A DNA stretch of 64,000 bases from the NCBI RefSeq assembly GCF_022539665.2, contig NC_081340.1, positions 7,935,357 through 7,999,356 on the forward strand. Direction: 5' to 3'. The notes beneath the pieces were generated by a model. That model was given only the letters and a program-made list of their open reading frames with translations, had not been told where the DNA came from and searched no databases. Of this stretch, positions 1 to 13,373 are shown piece after piece. A program made the translations under genes and the position numbers. Each line of letters starts with the position of its first letter. The stretch's first letter is position 1. Source of the DNA: Daphnia carinata. Lineage: Eukaryota; Arthropoda; Branchiopoda; Diplostraca; Daphniidae.

Positions 1-45
1 AACATTAATTTTGTTACAAATCAAGCTGATATCACTTTCCTGCAG

Positions 46-1954
46 TTTCTTCCTCGATCATACAAAAATCGGGAAGCCCCGTGCACATGTGGCAACTCAA
101 TTATTAATGGAACTCAACTCAGACGTAAAAGGCGACTACATAGAGGAAACCTGTGATCAACTTTTGTCGAATAATCCAGATTTTTTTTGTTCCTTCTCAG
201 TTGTGATTGCCACAGGCATCACCGAGAAGTATGTATATCAGGTCACATTTTCGAGTAAGAAATTTCTCAAACATTGCCTTCTCATTTTATAGGTCATTGC
301 ATTCTTTGTCTTCTAATTTGTGGCAAAACAATGTGCCACTTGTCGTATCTGTATCCTATGGGTTTATTGGCTCCATTCGTCTTCAAGTCAGTGAGCACTG
401 CATCATTGAATCCCACCCAGATAGTTTGCTGGAAGACCTAAGACTTGACAAGCCATTTCCTGGGTTGAAAGAATTTATGGACTCAATCAAGCTATCAGAA
501 ATGAATCACAAGCAATTCAGTCACACACCCTATTTGGTGTTATTGTACAAAGCATTAGAAATTTGGAATGAAAGGCATGGACCTAATCCACCATCAAATT
601 ATAAAGAAAAAGAGATTCTCAAGAATATTATTAAAAATGGTAAGTAAAAGAGAAAATACAAAGTTTCCTGTGTATTTAATCAGTATCCTTGTGTTCATTT
701 CAGAACTAGGATATGGTATCGCAAATAAAGAAGAAGACAGCAATACGGGTGACGAAGAAAACGTGGCCGAAGCTATTAAAGCGGTCAACACAGCGCTAAC
801 GAAAACCCAAGTTCCATCGAATGTGCAAAAGATCTTGAACGACGACCAGTGTATTCACCTTAAAGAAAAAAATTCCTTCTGGATCATTGCTCGCGCTGTG
901 AAAGAATTTGTTGAAAAGGAAGGAAACGGAGTACTTCCTCTACGCGGATCTCTTCCCGACATGACCTCAGATTCGCAACGCTACATTGCTCTTCAGAATG
1001 TGTAAGAACGCAGTCCATCAAGACTAAAGAAAGTAAAAACGCAGCCTTTTCATGCTCATGACATTAATAATGGCTTTAGATATCGTGAGCAAGCATCTAA
1101 AGATGCTGAGCACGTGTGGCGTCACGTACAAACTATACTGAAGGAACGAGGCTGGGCTGGTGAATCTGTGATCGAAAATGACGTCAAACTCTTTTGCAAA
1201 CACTCTTCTGAATTACGAATGATTCGAGGCAGTTCCTTGGCAGAAGAATTGGATGGCAAACAACTTCCTGCAGATGTAGATATTAGTAAGTGTTAGATAG
1301 TCTCACGTCAGTTTTATTCTATTGGCAGTTTCAAGTTAACTGTGAATTGTTATTTTGTTTAAAACAGACCAGCAGTTGGAGGAACCAGACAGCCCATGGC
1401 TTCACTATCTCCTTCTGAGAGCCGTGAACAAATTTCATACAGAAAATGGATCACATCCCGGTTATTATGACGACAATGTCGAAACTGATATAGCTAAATT
1501 AAAGGTGAGTTGAGAGACGTGAGAATTATCGTGATAACGTTTGCATCGAATTCATTGATCTCGATTCGACAATTCAGGGTTGTTTCTCTCGTCTTCTTCA
1601 CGACCTGGGTTGCCAGGGCGGCAGCCTTTCCAAGGACGACAACCTCCATGAAATGTGCCGCTACGGTGCGGCGGAATTGCATGCCGTTGCCGCATTCATC
1701 GGTGAGCCGATTGTCAGACCCAAATACCAGCAATCATCGTTTTCGATGCCGCTTACCTTTTGTTCCCAAAGCCACAGGCGCTTCTTGTTTTAAATTTTTT
1801 AATGTTTTAACATTCTGTCATGTGCATCGTTTTATTTTCAGGTGGGTGTGCCGCCCAAGAAGTCATCAAGCTCATCACGAAGCAGTACGTTCCGCTGGAT
1901 AACACTTTTATTTTCAACTCGGTAACTACTACGACAGCAACGCTACGCTTGTAA
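46..1954 (+). CDS. NAE1: NEDD8-activating enzyme E1 regulatory subunit (APP-BP1/NAE1), 5'-truncated by the window
   Basis: Exons 46-228, 293-639, 704-1001, 1080-1285, 1368-1504, 1578-1701 and 1842-1954; all junctions are GT..AG and phases join, giving the C-terminal 469 residues (the human protein is 534, from memory). The first visible exon starts mid-codon, so the start lies left of the window. Family hallmarks seen: SHPDSLLEDLRLDKPFPGL, an SFSVVIAT strand of the ThiF/adenylation fold, SFWIIARAVKEFV, and the terminal FIGGCAAQEVIKLITKQ helix. Known role: with the catalytic subunit UBA3 it forms the heterodimeric E1 that adenylates NEDD8 and passes it to UBC12 for cullin neddylation. As in other NAE1 proteins, no catalytic Cys domain is expected here. 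Identity is very secure. Confidence 0.96.
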
Positions 1955-2650
1955 AAAGGAAAAGCTAAACCATCCGAGATAGATGCCGGGGAAAAAGAAA
2001 ATGTATGCCCCCTTTTTTTTTCCTCCCTTAATTACCAATACATGGCCATAAGGATGTTCAGTAACCAATATCTCTGACTCTTGCCATTCATTAGATAAAA
2101 CCCTTTTGTAAGCGTTTGGGGAGGATCGTTAGAGACAGCCGGCCCTCCCAATCTTCCATCCATCGCCCCAGGATGGTGCGATGTAATCCGTTTAAATAGT
2201 CGACGGACTTAAGAGACAAGAGGATCCATATTGGGCGTTCCTGTCAACATTACAAATGAGCGACCGATGCAGTCATTAAGAGATCGAAATGAAAAGGGCC
2301 ATCGAGCCGAAGAACAAAGCGACGACGTGTAAATCACCCCGTGCGTGGGTTCCAGTGCGCTGGCGCAAGCGCCAACTGTTGGAAGCATTCAAGACAAACA
2401 AGCATACTGAAAGTACACACCCCAGATGAGGGCGGCCGACGTGTATTACCCGGGCCATTCGTATCCTCTGGCCGGTTATTTGGTGAGCTCCTGTCTAAAG
2501 GGAAAGAGCCGTATCGAATTTGATGAGATCTAGCCGCGCGAATTGGCTACAGGGTTCACACTAAGGACAGCAGGAAAAAAAAATTACAAGGTGACGTCGC
2601 ACATATCCAGTTTTATTGCTGATTAATTGGTTTTTGAGAGTTTCGAGTGG
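1955..2650. other. intergenic spacer after NAE1
   Basis: No coding exon is recognised. The first ~100 bases should be NAE1 3'UTR, but there is no clean AATAAA. The short open frames here lack splice support and family resemblance. Confidence 0.5.
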
Positions 2651-2777
2651 GTGATCAATTTCCCTTGTTAGCAACAGAACTCGGTGTTTAGCCTTCATCT
2701 TTTCGGTTCTCTACCTCCGTTAGCCGTTCACCATAATCCAATCAGGGCCTACTATCAGGACTTCTAGACATCCATGG
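2640..2777 (+). other. candidate alternative first exon of the SLC6 transporter
   Basis: A strong donor (GTAAGT at 2778) follows the start codon ATG at 2774-2776 plus one further G, so the exon leaves in phase 1. The CAG acceptor ending at 7327 opens the transporter frame in exactly that phase, giving an N-terminus that begins MGSSGTSG. The upstream edge is a guess because no clear TATA or initiator is seen. It would be an alternative to the longer N-terminus encoded at 4776-4985. Confidence 0.45.
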
Positions 2778-4775
2778 GTAAGTACGCATAGTATTTTAAG
2801 TTGCCTATTTTAATTAGATGATGTTGTTAACGAGGGAGAAATAGTGGCAGTGGACTGATGGGTTAAGTTCGTAAATGCGTTTCTATCGTATTGAAACTCT
2901 ACCATTAGAATCAACTGATTTAACCACAATCGTTATTCAGGACTTTATATTATTGTTTTTTTTTTTTTAAGCTCTCCTTTTCTACGCTTCTTACTTTGTG
3001 CACTATTTTGAGACAGTTTCCAATTAAAAGAAGTTTACTTGTTTGATTACTCATGATGGCGAAAGCTGGGAATAAGGTGATGGTCTGGCCTAAACCTTAA
3101 TGATGTCGTCAATGCATCTGTTGTCATGCGGGAAAAACTAGTTAACGCGATCGAGCCACAAGGGTCTTAAGCGGCTTTGTCGAGTGTTATTAGAATCTTG
3201 GCTCATTGTGTGGCATAGATGCAAAGCGTACCAACGAAAAGAAAGTTGTCAATTGATTGAACGAAGCCTGTTGCTAAACAATCAACAGACCACGCACTCT
3301 CCAAGTAATTGCTGGCAGATCGAGGGGGAAAAAAGGAGGACAGGAAGGAAATCCGCGGAAAGGCGGACATCACTTGAATCGAGGGTACTATAATACGCTT
3401 CGATATAGTCCTCGATCGCCTAAACTAGGTCCAATTTTGGGGGGAGGGGGGTGAGATAATGCAAGATGGTTTGGAATGTTGGCTCGGATTGCTGTGGGAT
3501 TTTTCTTTAAAGTCGTTCATATTCTTGTTCCGTTAAATGGCTTCAGCTTTTGTAGGTGTCTCCGGCCAACGTTTTATTGCTATGGTTGCTGCAATTAAAC
3601 TTTGTTTTTTTTCTTCTTTGACTTCTTCAAAAACTAAGAAGTGAACAGGAAAAAGAACGACAGTTAGGAAAACAGATGACATGAACCAATGCTTTTAGAA
3701 AAATCAGTAAAGCGTAGCGCAAGCAATAGGGCGAATGCAGTTTTGTACTATTGACATTATTCCTTCTTTGACGTTGCTTGTTATTCACACTTCCTCGGTT
3801 AGTAACGTGTCGATGGTGTTTAATTATTGAAAAGTGAATTTACATAGGAACCAGAAGACGAAAGTTGGTGCATTAGGTTAAGTTGTTTTTAATGTAATTT
3901 TTCTTCCTGTTTTGCGTTTCACTCGCTGGCGATAAAAGAATGTAATTGCATTTACAGCCTCTCAGAGAGTAATTCAAATTACGTTCATACCCTGTACGAT
4001 TGAACGAAGACTCGGTTGACCGTACCACGTATATCGTAAAACAGCCCTCGCAAGAAGTAAAAAAAAAAAAACCCTGAATCCCCCTCTATTCTTTTGTAAT
4101 AATACGACGACCGCGCGTAGAGACCATCTTTTGCCGGCGTGCAGTGTCGAAACAATCGTCCGCATTACGAATGTAGGCAGTAGCTGCAAACAACAACTGT
4201 TCCCTTGTTCCCTCCTATCAGCAGCAACCAGCTCAAGCCGGGCCTGAAAGGCCCAAGTGGTGGGTTGTGTGGAACAAAACGAGCAAAGGGTAGCTGCTAT
4301 ATATTATTTTTGTTTTGGAGAGGAGGGAAGGAAGCAGTTTTTTGAGCTTGTTGTCTTTTTTCAAATTCAGGAGAGACACAAAGTTTCTAGCCCAATCCTA
4401 TGACAAAGCTCATCTTTTTTCGATATGTTTTTCAAATGCGGATCGATATCCTAGAAATGGGAAAACCCGCCCGTACCCTGCGACATCTTTAATAGTTAGT
4501 CTTTTTTCTATTATTTTTTCTCATCATTTAATCCGAAAATCAATTTTGTTATTTCTTGGATTTATTTTTCTATTTGCTTTTCTTTTCGTTTTTCACCGCA
4601 ATTATTGTGTCCTATATAGGAAGGGGGGGATAAACAACAATCCCCAGATCCAGCAAAGAATGCCTATTGATTTCGGGAAGTGAATCGAAAACTACTGGAT
4701 CGCTGACGACACATTCAATTGCAAGAAATCGAAGAAAATCTAAAAATAATTTTGCGGCGTGTTGTGACGTGAACC

Positions 4776-7700
4776 ATGGCTAACGTTGCACAACTGATTC
4801 GCCGCCAGAGCAGTCGTGAACTTCTCCGAGTACCCCTCGATCGCTTGGAGCTTCGCGATTTACAACATCGACTTCTACCGGCTCCTGGAGACCAAGCCAC
4901 TGGAGGCCAGGCACTGTACGGAACGACTAACGCAGCCTTTGTTGAAGATGGCACGTCCTCATCATCATCCGTCATCCAACAACAGGTAGGCACATCATTC
5001 TCTTTTATTAAATCGTTACGTTTTAGTTTATTTTGGAAACCATCATCAATTGTTGTTGTTATATGCGACGGGGGCTGTTTGATTAACATTTTCGCCCAAG
5101 TTTTGAGACATGGTGGCAGAAAATCTCGCCACTTCGAAAGTTGGCTGACCAAATTCGTTTGTTGAAAAAAATTTAATGTAACGAAGCATGTTGAATTCAG
5201 AAATGATGGAAAAGGTTTTTCGCCCTTCAGCAAATTGGTTTTCACTGGAAAGAGAGCATCGATATCTCGTGAGGAAAAATTCTGAAAGGAGAGGAAAAGA
5301 TATAAGCGCACTTGTCCCTATGTTTGTTGACTCGTGAATTGATTACGGAGGGACGTAGAAGAATACGACAGGTCGTAGATTATGGGATGTTCAGGGCTTG
5401 TTCGATGATTTTTTTTTAATAACATGAGATGCCCTTTAACTCTTTCGCCGCCTCTTTTTTCAATCTCATTTCATTATATAATGTAATATTTTATGGTACA
5501 CAGTAAGGCACATCCTTGTAGACATGCCATATTAATAGTCTACCGTCGCCATTCTCCTTTCTTTGAATTATTACATGATTGAATGACGTCAGTAAACATG
5601 GTAGTAGCTGATGGATCGAATCCCATCCTTTCTCGATCTTTTCCCAAAACGGGAAAAGTGCATCGTCATTCCGTTTGGCAGCCGCTTGTCTCTGCCCGAT
5701 AGCGTAGGGTTTGGCAAAGGTGTAGTTAGTTGGGCGTATATTGCATTCATGTTCTCGTCCCATTGTGCGGTTTACGTTACATGTCATTGAAGAAATGAAG
5801 CGAATTACGTAGTTCAGCAACTGACCAACGCACAGGCACAAAGCTTTGCCCTTTTATTGTTAGATTATTATGGAGGCTCCATCGTTACCACTTGGTTATT
5901 GCAACTATGGTAACCATGGAACGGAAACAACATCGTGATGCCCACAACTTTCGTGATTTACTGTATTGTTGGTAACTAATAACTGACTCATGTTTGAACG
6001 TGCAATCAAACAGAGTACAGTTACTACAAGTTGCTACGCTAACTCGAATGCCTTTGTCTTTTTTTTACTGTTCACTTGAGTGTTTAGTTTTAGAATATTG
6101 ATTATTGCCCAAACTTCGAGCAAAGTAGACTTGGTAATCAGAAAAAGAAAACGAATGGAATTGGAAGAGCAAGGCAAACCAATCGCGCACGAAAATTCAC
6201 GTAAAAGAAAGTGGCGTTGTCGTCACAGGTTCTTATCAATCGGAAACAAGACCAGACCACAGAGACATTTTTGTTGTACGTTTTTTCTGTTGACTGTTCT
6301 GGATGCGAGCCAAACAAAATATTGTAGAGATCTCACGTTTATTTAATTCTCCGCTAAAAAAAAAGAAAAGACATTGGAGGAATAAAAGAAAAGCGTATGG
6401 GAAGATCTGAAAATCACAAAAGATTGGTGCAACGTTTTTGTCTCTTGTTACCACACAGAAACGAAAGACAACATCTATTTTCACCATCTTTAGTGTCAAA
6501 AGTGATGCTTTTCTATAAAATTTTTATTGGCTTGTTGAATGAAAAATGGAGCAAGTGTTGGTTGGCAATCTAAAACGTATCCGTTGGCATCGACCGTAGC
6601 AAAATCGATCGGTAATATAAAAAAAAAGAGGCCTTTTTTTCTTGTTTTGAGTAACGTCTTCCAGTCTGATGACGTATCTGTACAGGGGTCGATTTTTGTT
6701 TCGATTCACAGCTGTCTCCCGTCTTTCTTAATGTCGTCCCTAAATGATGTGCAGTGAAAGTCACCGTTGAAATGCAAATCAATTCCCCTCCTTAGCTTCG
6801 GTGAAATTGTGTGGCACTTCATTGCAGCCTTTTTTCGTCATTTTTCCCGTAAACTTTTCTTTTCCGTGTTTCATTTATTTTAAGTTTTCGTGCGTCTAAA
6901 AGACGGATAGAAATTCTTTCACGTTTAATGGAGATTAATAGTTGAATACCCGTAGGAGTACTTCCAGAGTGTTGAACAGCTTTCAGTTCCATCTGAATTC
7001 ATAAGCAAGTAGACGGGCATCTATTAGACGGAAGGCCAACAAAACATTACCCTGTGCAGCACTTAACAACAACAAAAAAAAGGCTAGTCTGTTTGACGGC
7101 CCTGCATGCGTGGGAATAATAACGTGTTGTTTCTGTTGAATTGGCCCTCTCAAGCAATTTTCAAAAACGAAAGATAGCGCCCGTTGTTGATAAAAAACAA
7201 AAAACAGTCTATTGTTATAGTTTCGACTAGTCGAATTTTTTTTTTCATCCCTTAAGCTGTGCTGTACTTTACACATGGTTATTGGTAGTTTCTACAATAC
7301 TTGTATTATGCTAGCATTTAAGCTCAGGATCGAGTGGAACGTCTGGTGTCCCGTCATCGGCAGCCGCTCGGAATCGTTTGACTAGTTTGGATCGGATCGA
7401 TGAAAAGGAAGAGCACAACAATGGAGCATCGTGTATTATTACTACTATGGATAAAGTGGATGCCACTGTTGGCCAGAACCCGTCCGGAGCCGATCCTTCG
7501 TCTGGCGATGAACGTGAAAATTGGGACAGCAAGCTTTCTTTCCTTCTGGCTACCATCGGCTACGCTGTCGGTCTCGGAAATGTGTGGAGGTTCCCTTATT
7601 TGGCCCAGGTAGGAAGACAATGTTGTACTAATGAACTTGTACTAATTAGCTAATATTCCATGCATATTTGAATAACCGCACGCAGAAAAATGGCGGAGGT

Positions 7701-10700
7701 ACGTTTACTATTTCAGTTTTAAGATGGTTTTTGTTTGCAACCAAGTGGTTCCACATTATAATTTTTTTTTCTATTCTATGTGGAACAGGTGCTTTCCTTA
7801 TTCCATACGCGATCATGTTGGCCGTGGAAGGAATGCCAATTGTATTCCTGGAACTTGCTATCGGTCAGCGTCTCCGCAAAGGGGCTATCGGTGTGTGGGC
7901 TCAGATTTCTCCATATCTGGGCGGGATCGGCATCGCTTCCACAGTTGTCTCGTTCAACGTAGCACTTTACTACAACACTATCATCGCATGGTGTCTGTAC
8001 TACCTCTTCCAGGTACGTCCCTTTTTTCTCTTACATTTCAACTGTTTTTCTTTTCTTTTGTTTGTCTGCAACGTACTACAACTCACTTGTCTGGAAATGC
8101 GTTTAAAAAAAAAAAACGAAACAAAACAACAACAGAGTTTCCAGTATCCGTTGCCGTGGTCGGAATGCCCCAAAGAGTACTTTGAAAATGGATCATACGT
8201 CACAAACATGGAGTGTAAGCGGAGCAGCCCGACGCAGTATTTCTGGTACAGAGAAACGCTGGATATTTCACCCGATATCAACACGCCGCAGAGTTTCAAC
8301 TGGAAAATCACTCTGTGCCTGCTTCTCGCCTGGCTTTTAGCTTACCTGTGCATGGCCAAAGGTATTTTTCAGCGCTTCACGCTATCGAAACAGCTATACA
8401 CTTTAACAAGATCGTAACGCGCTCCTCTTGAGTAGGAATCGCATCTTCCGGAAAGGTCGTCTACATAACAGCTACATTTCCATACATCGTTTTAATCATC
8501 TTTTTCGTTCGAGGTATTTCAAAAGATTTATTTTATTTTACATAAAGGAAATGGTTTAAACAAATTGTGTTGTCATGACGAAGGAATGACGCTGCATGGC
8601 ATGGCTGACGGATTGGCTCATCTCTTTACACCAAAGGTATGTCGTTAAACTTGATTATCTATGATCTAGTGGAAAAGAAAACGGATTGTGGTCTAAAGCG
8701 TATGGAAAAAGACGCGTGTAATTTATTGTTACGCCATATTCCTAGATGGGCTAGGGAATTCCGAGCGAGTTTCAATCATGGACTCGTCCCTACAGCCTGT
8801 GTTTCCATTAGTTTCTGCCTTTCTGAATCCCAATGTTAGCTTCCACGTTAAAGATTGTTCTAATGTCGGCATTATTGTCTTGTTTCGCTTAATCTACGAT
8901 ACGCACAGTGGGAAAAACTGGCGGATCCGGTCGTTTGGCTTGAAGCTGGAACACAAATCTTCTTTTCGCTCGGCTTGGCTTTCGGCGGCTTAATCGCCTT
9001 TTCGTCGTATAACCCAGTCAGTAATCATTGCTACCGCGACGCCATCCTCGTCTCGCTCACCAATTTCTTTACGTCAATGTTTGCAGCAGTTGTCATATTC
9101 TCCGTCATCGGTACGTTTTCAACCCAATTCATTCGTATTTGAATATCGTTCTTCTTTGTTCTTCACGTAACCGAGTTGATAATGAAACTTTCTGTTTTGG
9201 GGACGGCAGGGTTTAAAGCGCGGATGACGTACGAGAACTGCCTAGAGACTCAAAATCAAACATTGGGGCGTCTCTTTGATACGACCATCATTGGAGCCAA
9301 CAACTTGGCTAGTGACACCGTGGGTGCCGACGGACGTCAATTAAGTCTAGTCCTAGAAGAGCTGCCCGTGTGCGACTTGCAGCAAGAACTCGACAATGTA
9401 TGCACTTAATCAGCTATAGGAAATCTGGGTTCGTTGTGTCTGTTGGCTAATTTCTTGCTCATTTGTTTCTTTGTTTGTTGACCCGACGGTGCGACAAACA
9501 GACGGCCTCCGGCACTGGACTGGCTTTTATCATCTGCACTGAGGCCGTCAATCAGTTCCCTCTGGCTCCCCTATGGTCCGTCCTCTTCTTCCTGATGCTG
9601 CTCACGCTCGGTATCGATTCACAGTTTGGCACGCTCGAGGGCGTCATCACATCCGTCGTCGACTTGAAGATCTTCCCACGCGTCCGCAAGGAAATACTCA
9701 CGGGTTAGTATTTTTCCTTTGACTGTCATTTGTGTAATCTAAAATAATTATTACGTGTTTGCTAGTAATTTCATGCATAGCGTAAGGTGTAAAATTTATC
9801 GCCCATAATTGTTGCCCATCAATTTGACTAGCAATAATTTCTACGTGACGTTAATAGTATATAATTATAGCGTGCCGCGCACCAATTGTTACTTGAATTG
9901 ACTCGTTTGTTTAATCAATACGACTTCCACGACCTTTGCCCGTGGCCCGTCGAAAACAAACCCATTGAAAAAAAAAAAAAAGCTTCGTTGTGCGGATTCT
10001 GCTGCATCTTGTCGATCATTTTCACGCACGGAGCCGGCAATTATATCTTCACGCTGTTCGACGATTTCAGCGGCAATGTCCCTTTGCTCATTATTGCGTT
10101 TTTCGAGTGCATCGCCGTCTCTTATTTCTACGGCCTCGATAGGTAAGACTTTTGTTTCTTTATTTTGTTAGTTTACAATTGAATAATTAAATTTTTAAAA
10201 ATTGCATTTAGATTTGCAAACGATATCGAACTGATGACAGGTTCACGTCCTGGTATCTACTGGATGATGTGCTGGAAATATCTTTCCCCCCTAACGATGT
10301 TGATCATCGTCATCGCCAGTTTTGCTAAAATCATCGTCGAAGGCAGTGGCTATCTGGCGTGGGTGGCTGAAACAGGAACCACCCGCCATCTGGAATGGCC
10401 TCCTTGGGCGCAAGTCCTCATTGCCATCCTGGTCTTAGTCTCTGCCCTTTGGATTCCTGGTATTGCAGTCGCCAGGTATGATTATTTTATCTGTTATCGC
10501 CGAAGCGAATTTAGCACATCGATTTTTGTGTCCCGCTTTCTATTTGTAGAATGTTTGGTTGTCAACCGCTAGCCGATGAGCCACCCGCCTGGTTTCCGGC
10601 TAAAGAACTCCGTGAATTCCGCAAACTCGACGTCCGACATGAACCGTCGACCATGGAGAAATTTCTGTTTTGCATCCACGAGGATGGCAGTGAAGGATTG

Positions 10701-10748
10701 TGTTGTCCGACCTCTTTATCATCGCAGTCGAAAGCTAATAGTCCGTGA
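4776..10748 (+). CDS. SLC6-family sodium-coupled transporter, SLC6A15/NTT4-like
   Basis: Thirteen exons: 4776-4985, 7315-7608, 7686-7698, 7789-8012, 8136-8361, 8436-8513, 8584-8636, 8909-9110, 9210-9397, 9502-9703, 9983-10142, 10212-10475, 10550-10748; 770 codons, phases consistent. SLC6 signatures: [13 protein letters not shown] and NGGGAFLIPY (TM1 sodium/substrate site), [11 protein letters not shown], the [11 protein letters not shown] start of the large extracellular loop, [14 protein letters not shown] (TM6 region) and [12 protein letters not shown] (TM8). The NDNNC-like loop and the FGTLEGVIT segment resemble vertebrate SLC6A15/17 more than the monoamine carriers, so a neutral amino-acid substrate is likely by family; the exact substrate is not visible. 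The N-terminus (~140 residues) is Ser/Gln-rich and cytosolic; the C-tail is short. Exon 3 is 13 nt long. The acceptor before exon 11 is a run of A rather than pyrimidines. Confidence 0.93.
4986..7314 (+). other. long first intron of the SLC6 transporter gene
   Basis: A 2.3-kb intron, against 70-310 bp for the others. It is AT-rich with T and A runs. An open frame on the minus strand (5491-5841, 116 residues) resembles nothing I know and has no splice context. The intron ends in a tandem-acceptor region: TAG at 7312-7314, AAG at 7320-7322 and CAG at 7325-7327. A promoter or enhancer could sit here, but none is identifiable. Confidence 0.5.
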
Positions 10749-13373
10749 AAAATCACATCCCGTAGTGTATAGGCCATTACATCACCAAGGTAGGATTTCT
10801 TATTCCATATAAATTTCGTCGAGCGAATCGTGAAACTTATCCTGAATACGGTGTGTTATCGTGCTCTCTTAGATAGTTCTGTTCAATCAGATCCGGTCAG
10901 TTCCATCCTCTCATTTTTACTCCTGAATTTTGTCTGTTTTTCTTTTCTGTTGTACATCGTAGTCCTCCGCTTAAGGCTTTCAGATGAGATTCAATAGCTG
11001 TCTTTAAATTTTTTAATTTTTCCTTCCCCCCCAAAAAAAATCGATGCATCGTTGTTTTCATGAACGGGATCCCGTCTTCAGTTATATTGTTGCGTGGTGC
11101 AAACGTCAGTGAAGCGTTAAGTCATTTATAGCTGACAGCAACATCTGGATTTTCAGACTGTACACAGAAGCAATTTCGGGCCGTTCTCTTCTAAAGGGCA
11201 AATAATGAACAAAGGCTAGATTAATGTACTGTAAAAGGATTAGTTTTCCTCTTTCTCCCAACGTTTTACAGACCGATGCAACCATAATTGCTGTGTTTCG
11301 TCTTCACATCGATATCCCCCTCTATGTTCTCTTTATTTATTTTTTTTATTTTTTTTTTTATTCATTCTACCTGACTCTGCTCGCCGGCTGTCCAGTCAGT
11401 CACTTTGTTCAATCACATATTGATCGACCGGACGCTTACCTCGAGCCTAGCAACGTTAGGTTATGTGAATCAACAGACGCGAGTGACAAGAGTCGATGCG
11501 AAAATCGTGCCCATCATGTTGGGATTGTTTTCTTTTCTTTAGCACTAAAAAGAAATGAAAAGAATAAGCTGTTGCCGTTGCTGTGATGTGTGTTCTATTC
11601 ATAATCCGCTTGTTCCGCCCTCCTTCGCCATACGAGAAGGAATGGTTGTTGACACTCTTGTGTTTGTTGCATCACTTGTTAGAAGTTCTGAATCTCAATT
11701 TCATTAAGTTGTTGTCGGCGAATTATTATTTTCTTCGTTTCTAATGCATTTGTTTGCGTCGGTTAGTTTCTCGATCCAATTTCTAAGTCTCCCGTTTACC
11801 GCATTGCCACTGATTTACACGCGGAATCGATAGCAGCACGAAAACAATATCATCCGTGTTTTTTTAAGACTTGTTTGCGGTTTTCGTCCACCTCTGGAAC
11901 AATCGAAACGAAAAATAAAACACAAATGATTGTAGAATGAATCCGTATAGTTTTGAACTCGGCAATTTCTTAAGATATTGGCGAAAAACGCATTGCTGTT
12001 AAACCGCCATTTGCGCTTTCCCTATTAACGACAACCTAACATTTTGATCCATTCCACTAAGCCTATAATGTTCCTAAGACCCATCCTATATTACATGGTT
12101 CTACTGGAATCGCGATTGCCAGGAGAGAAACAACCTTTGTGGGATATTCAGATCGATATTGTAAGTTACTCTAGTGTAAATGCACGTTTTTCCGCGCTAG
12201 CTAAAATTAGTACATAGCTCGCTTTGAAGTAGAGTTGTTTAGTTGGAAAGCCAATCGAATTATTTCGGATTTCTGATTATATTAATACCGCCTCTCTTTA
12301 GTTTATATTATTCCTTTACGCCCTTATGGCTCACGCGAATCTCTTTTTTGTTGTGCTTGATCGCATCAACAAAGCATCCGTCCAATAACGTTGCATATTT
12401 CCATTCGAAATAAAGGGCCTCCGTGTCACTTTCGTTATCGATGCACTTTAATTTGGTTTCAAACAAGGGCTGATAATCTTAACCGCTTATTTGAGCGGCA
12501 CTTGTTTATAGTCTTTTTCGCGGATGTTGACATGCTTTTCACCAACTTCATTCCTTGAAGGGAAATCGTTTTCATGTTCTCTTTTTTTTTTTTATTGAAG
12601 CTTCTATTTCGACGCGCATCTGTGTTTTTCCAGGAAGCGTGTCAATTAGAAAGAGGCGCGCTGAGACAGGTCTTTCTTCTGTGACGTTGCTCCTGCCCAC
12701 AAGAGAATATCGCTTTTGCGCTGAAAGTGAGAACGAAAGAGAGTGGTCGACTAGTGCAATATAGATAGTGCTTATTGCAGTGTCAACACCAAGATGCGTG
12801 ACAACACAGGAGACAATATAGCCAAACTTCCATCCATTTTCGGTATTTGCACGCTACAATGGTAGTAAACGAGAAAGTGGGGAGGAAAAAAGAGGTTGCG
12901 CGTGTCGTGTTAAAGGGGATCTGCGTTTCCGGAATTGAAAAGGTTGTGCTGAACGAGCAGCGTGCACATGATGGGAAGATAACTTTCTGTATTTATCAAA
13001 GATATACACTTCCAGCAGCGGTGGAGTTAGAAGACGGGTTTTTATAACAATAGACACTGTCAGCATCTATCTATTCTGACCTTTTGATACAATGGCACAA
13101 TAAAAAAGATGTAAATCTTTCTTTTTTCCTGTGTATTGTCAGCATAAAAGAATAATCTTCTTCTCATGTTTTTGGTCTTTTTTCACGCGGCTGAACGCTA
13201 AATTACGCTTTTTTTGTTGTATATCATTATCCATTTCGCGCATTTATGATTTTCTTGAAAAAACTTTTTTATCGTTTGGCGAAAAGGATGATGCAAAAAG
13301 AGACTAATTCGCGATTATCACAATGTTCAAATGAGAACCAAATTGTTAGAGAACACACAAAAGAAAGTGCGCA
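10749..13373. other. 3'UTR and intergenic spacer between SLC6 gene and GT31 gene
   Basis: After the transporter stop there is no exon I can support on either strand for 2.6 kb. It is AT-rich, with T-runs near 11340-11365 and 12580-12595. The 3'UTR of the transporter and, from the right, that of the convergent galactosyltransferase must lie here. Confidence 0.5.

Noticed and set aside
5491-5841. 116-codon minus-strand frame inside the transporter intron
   Set aside because: No recognisable motif, no splice sites in keeping with neighbours, and composition like intron DNA.
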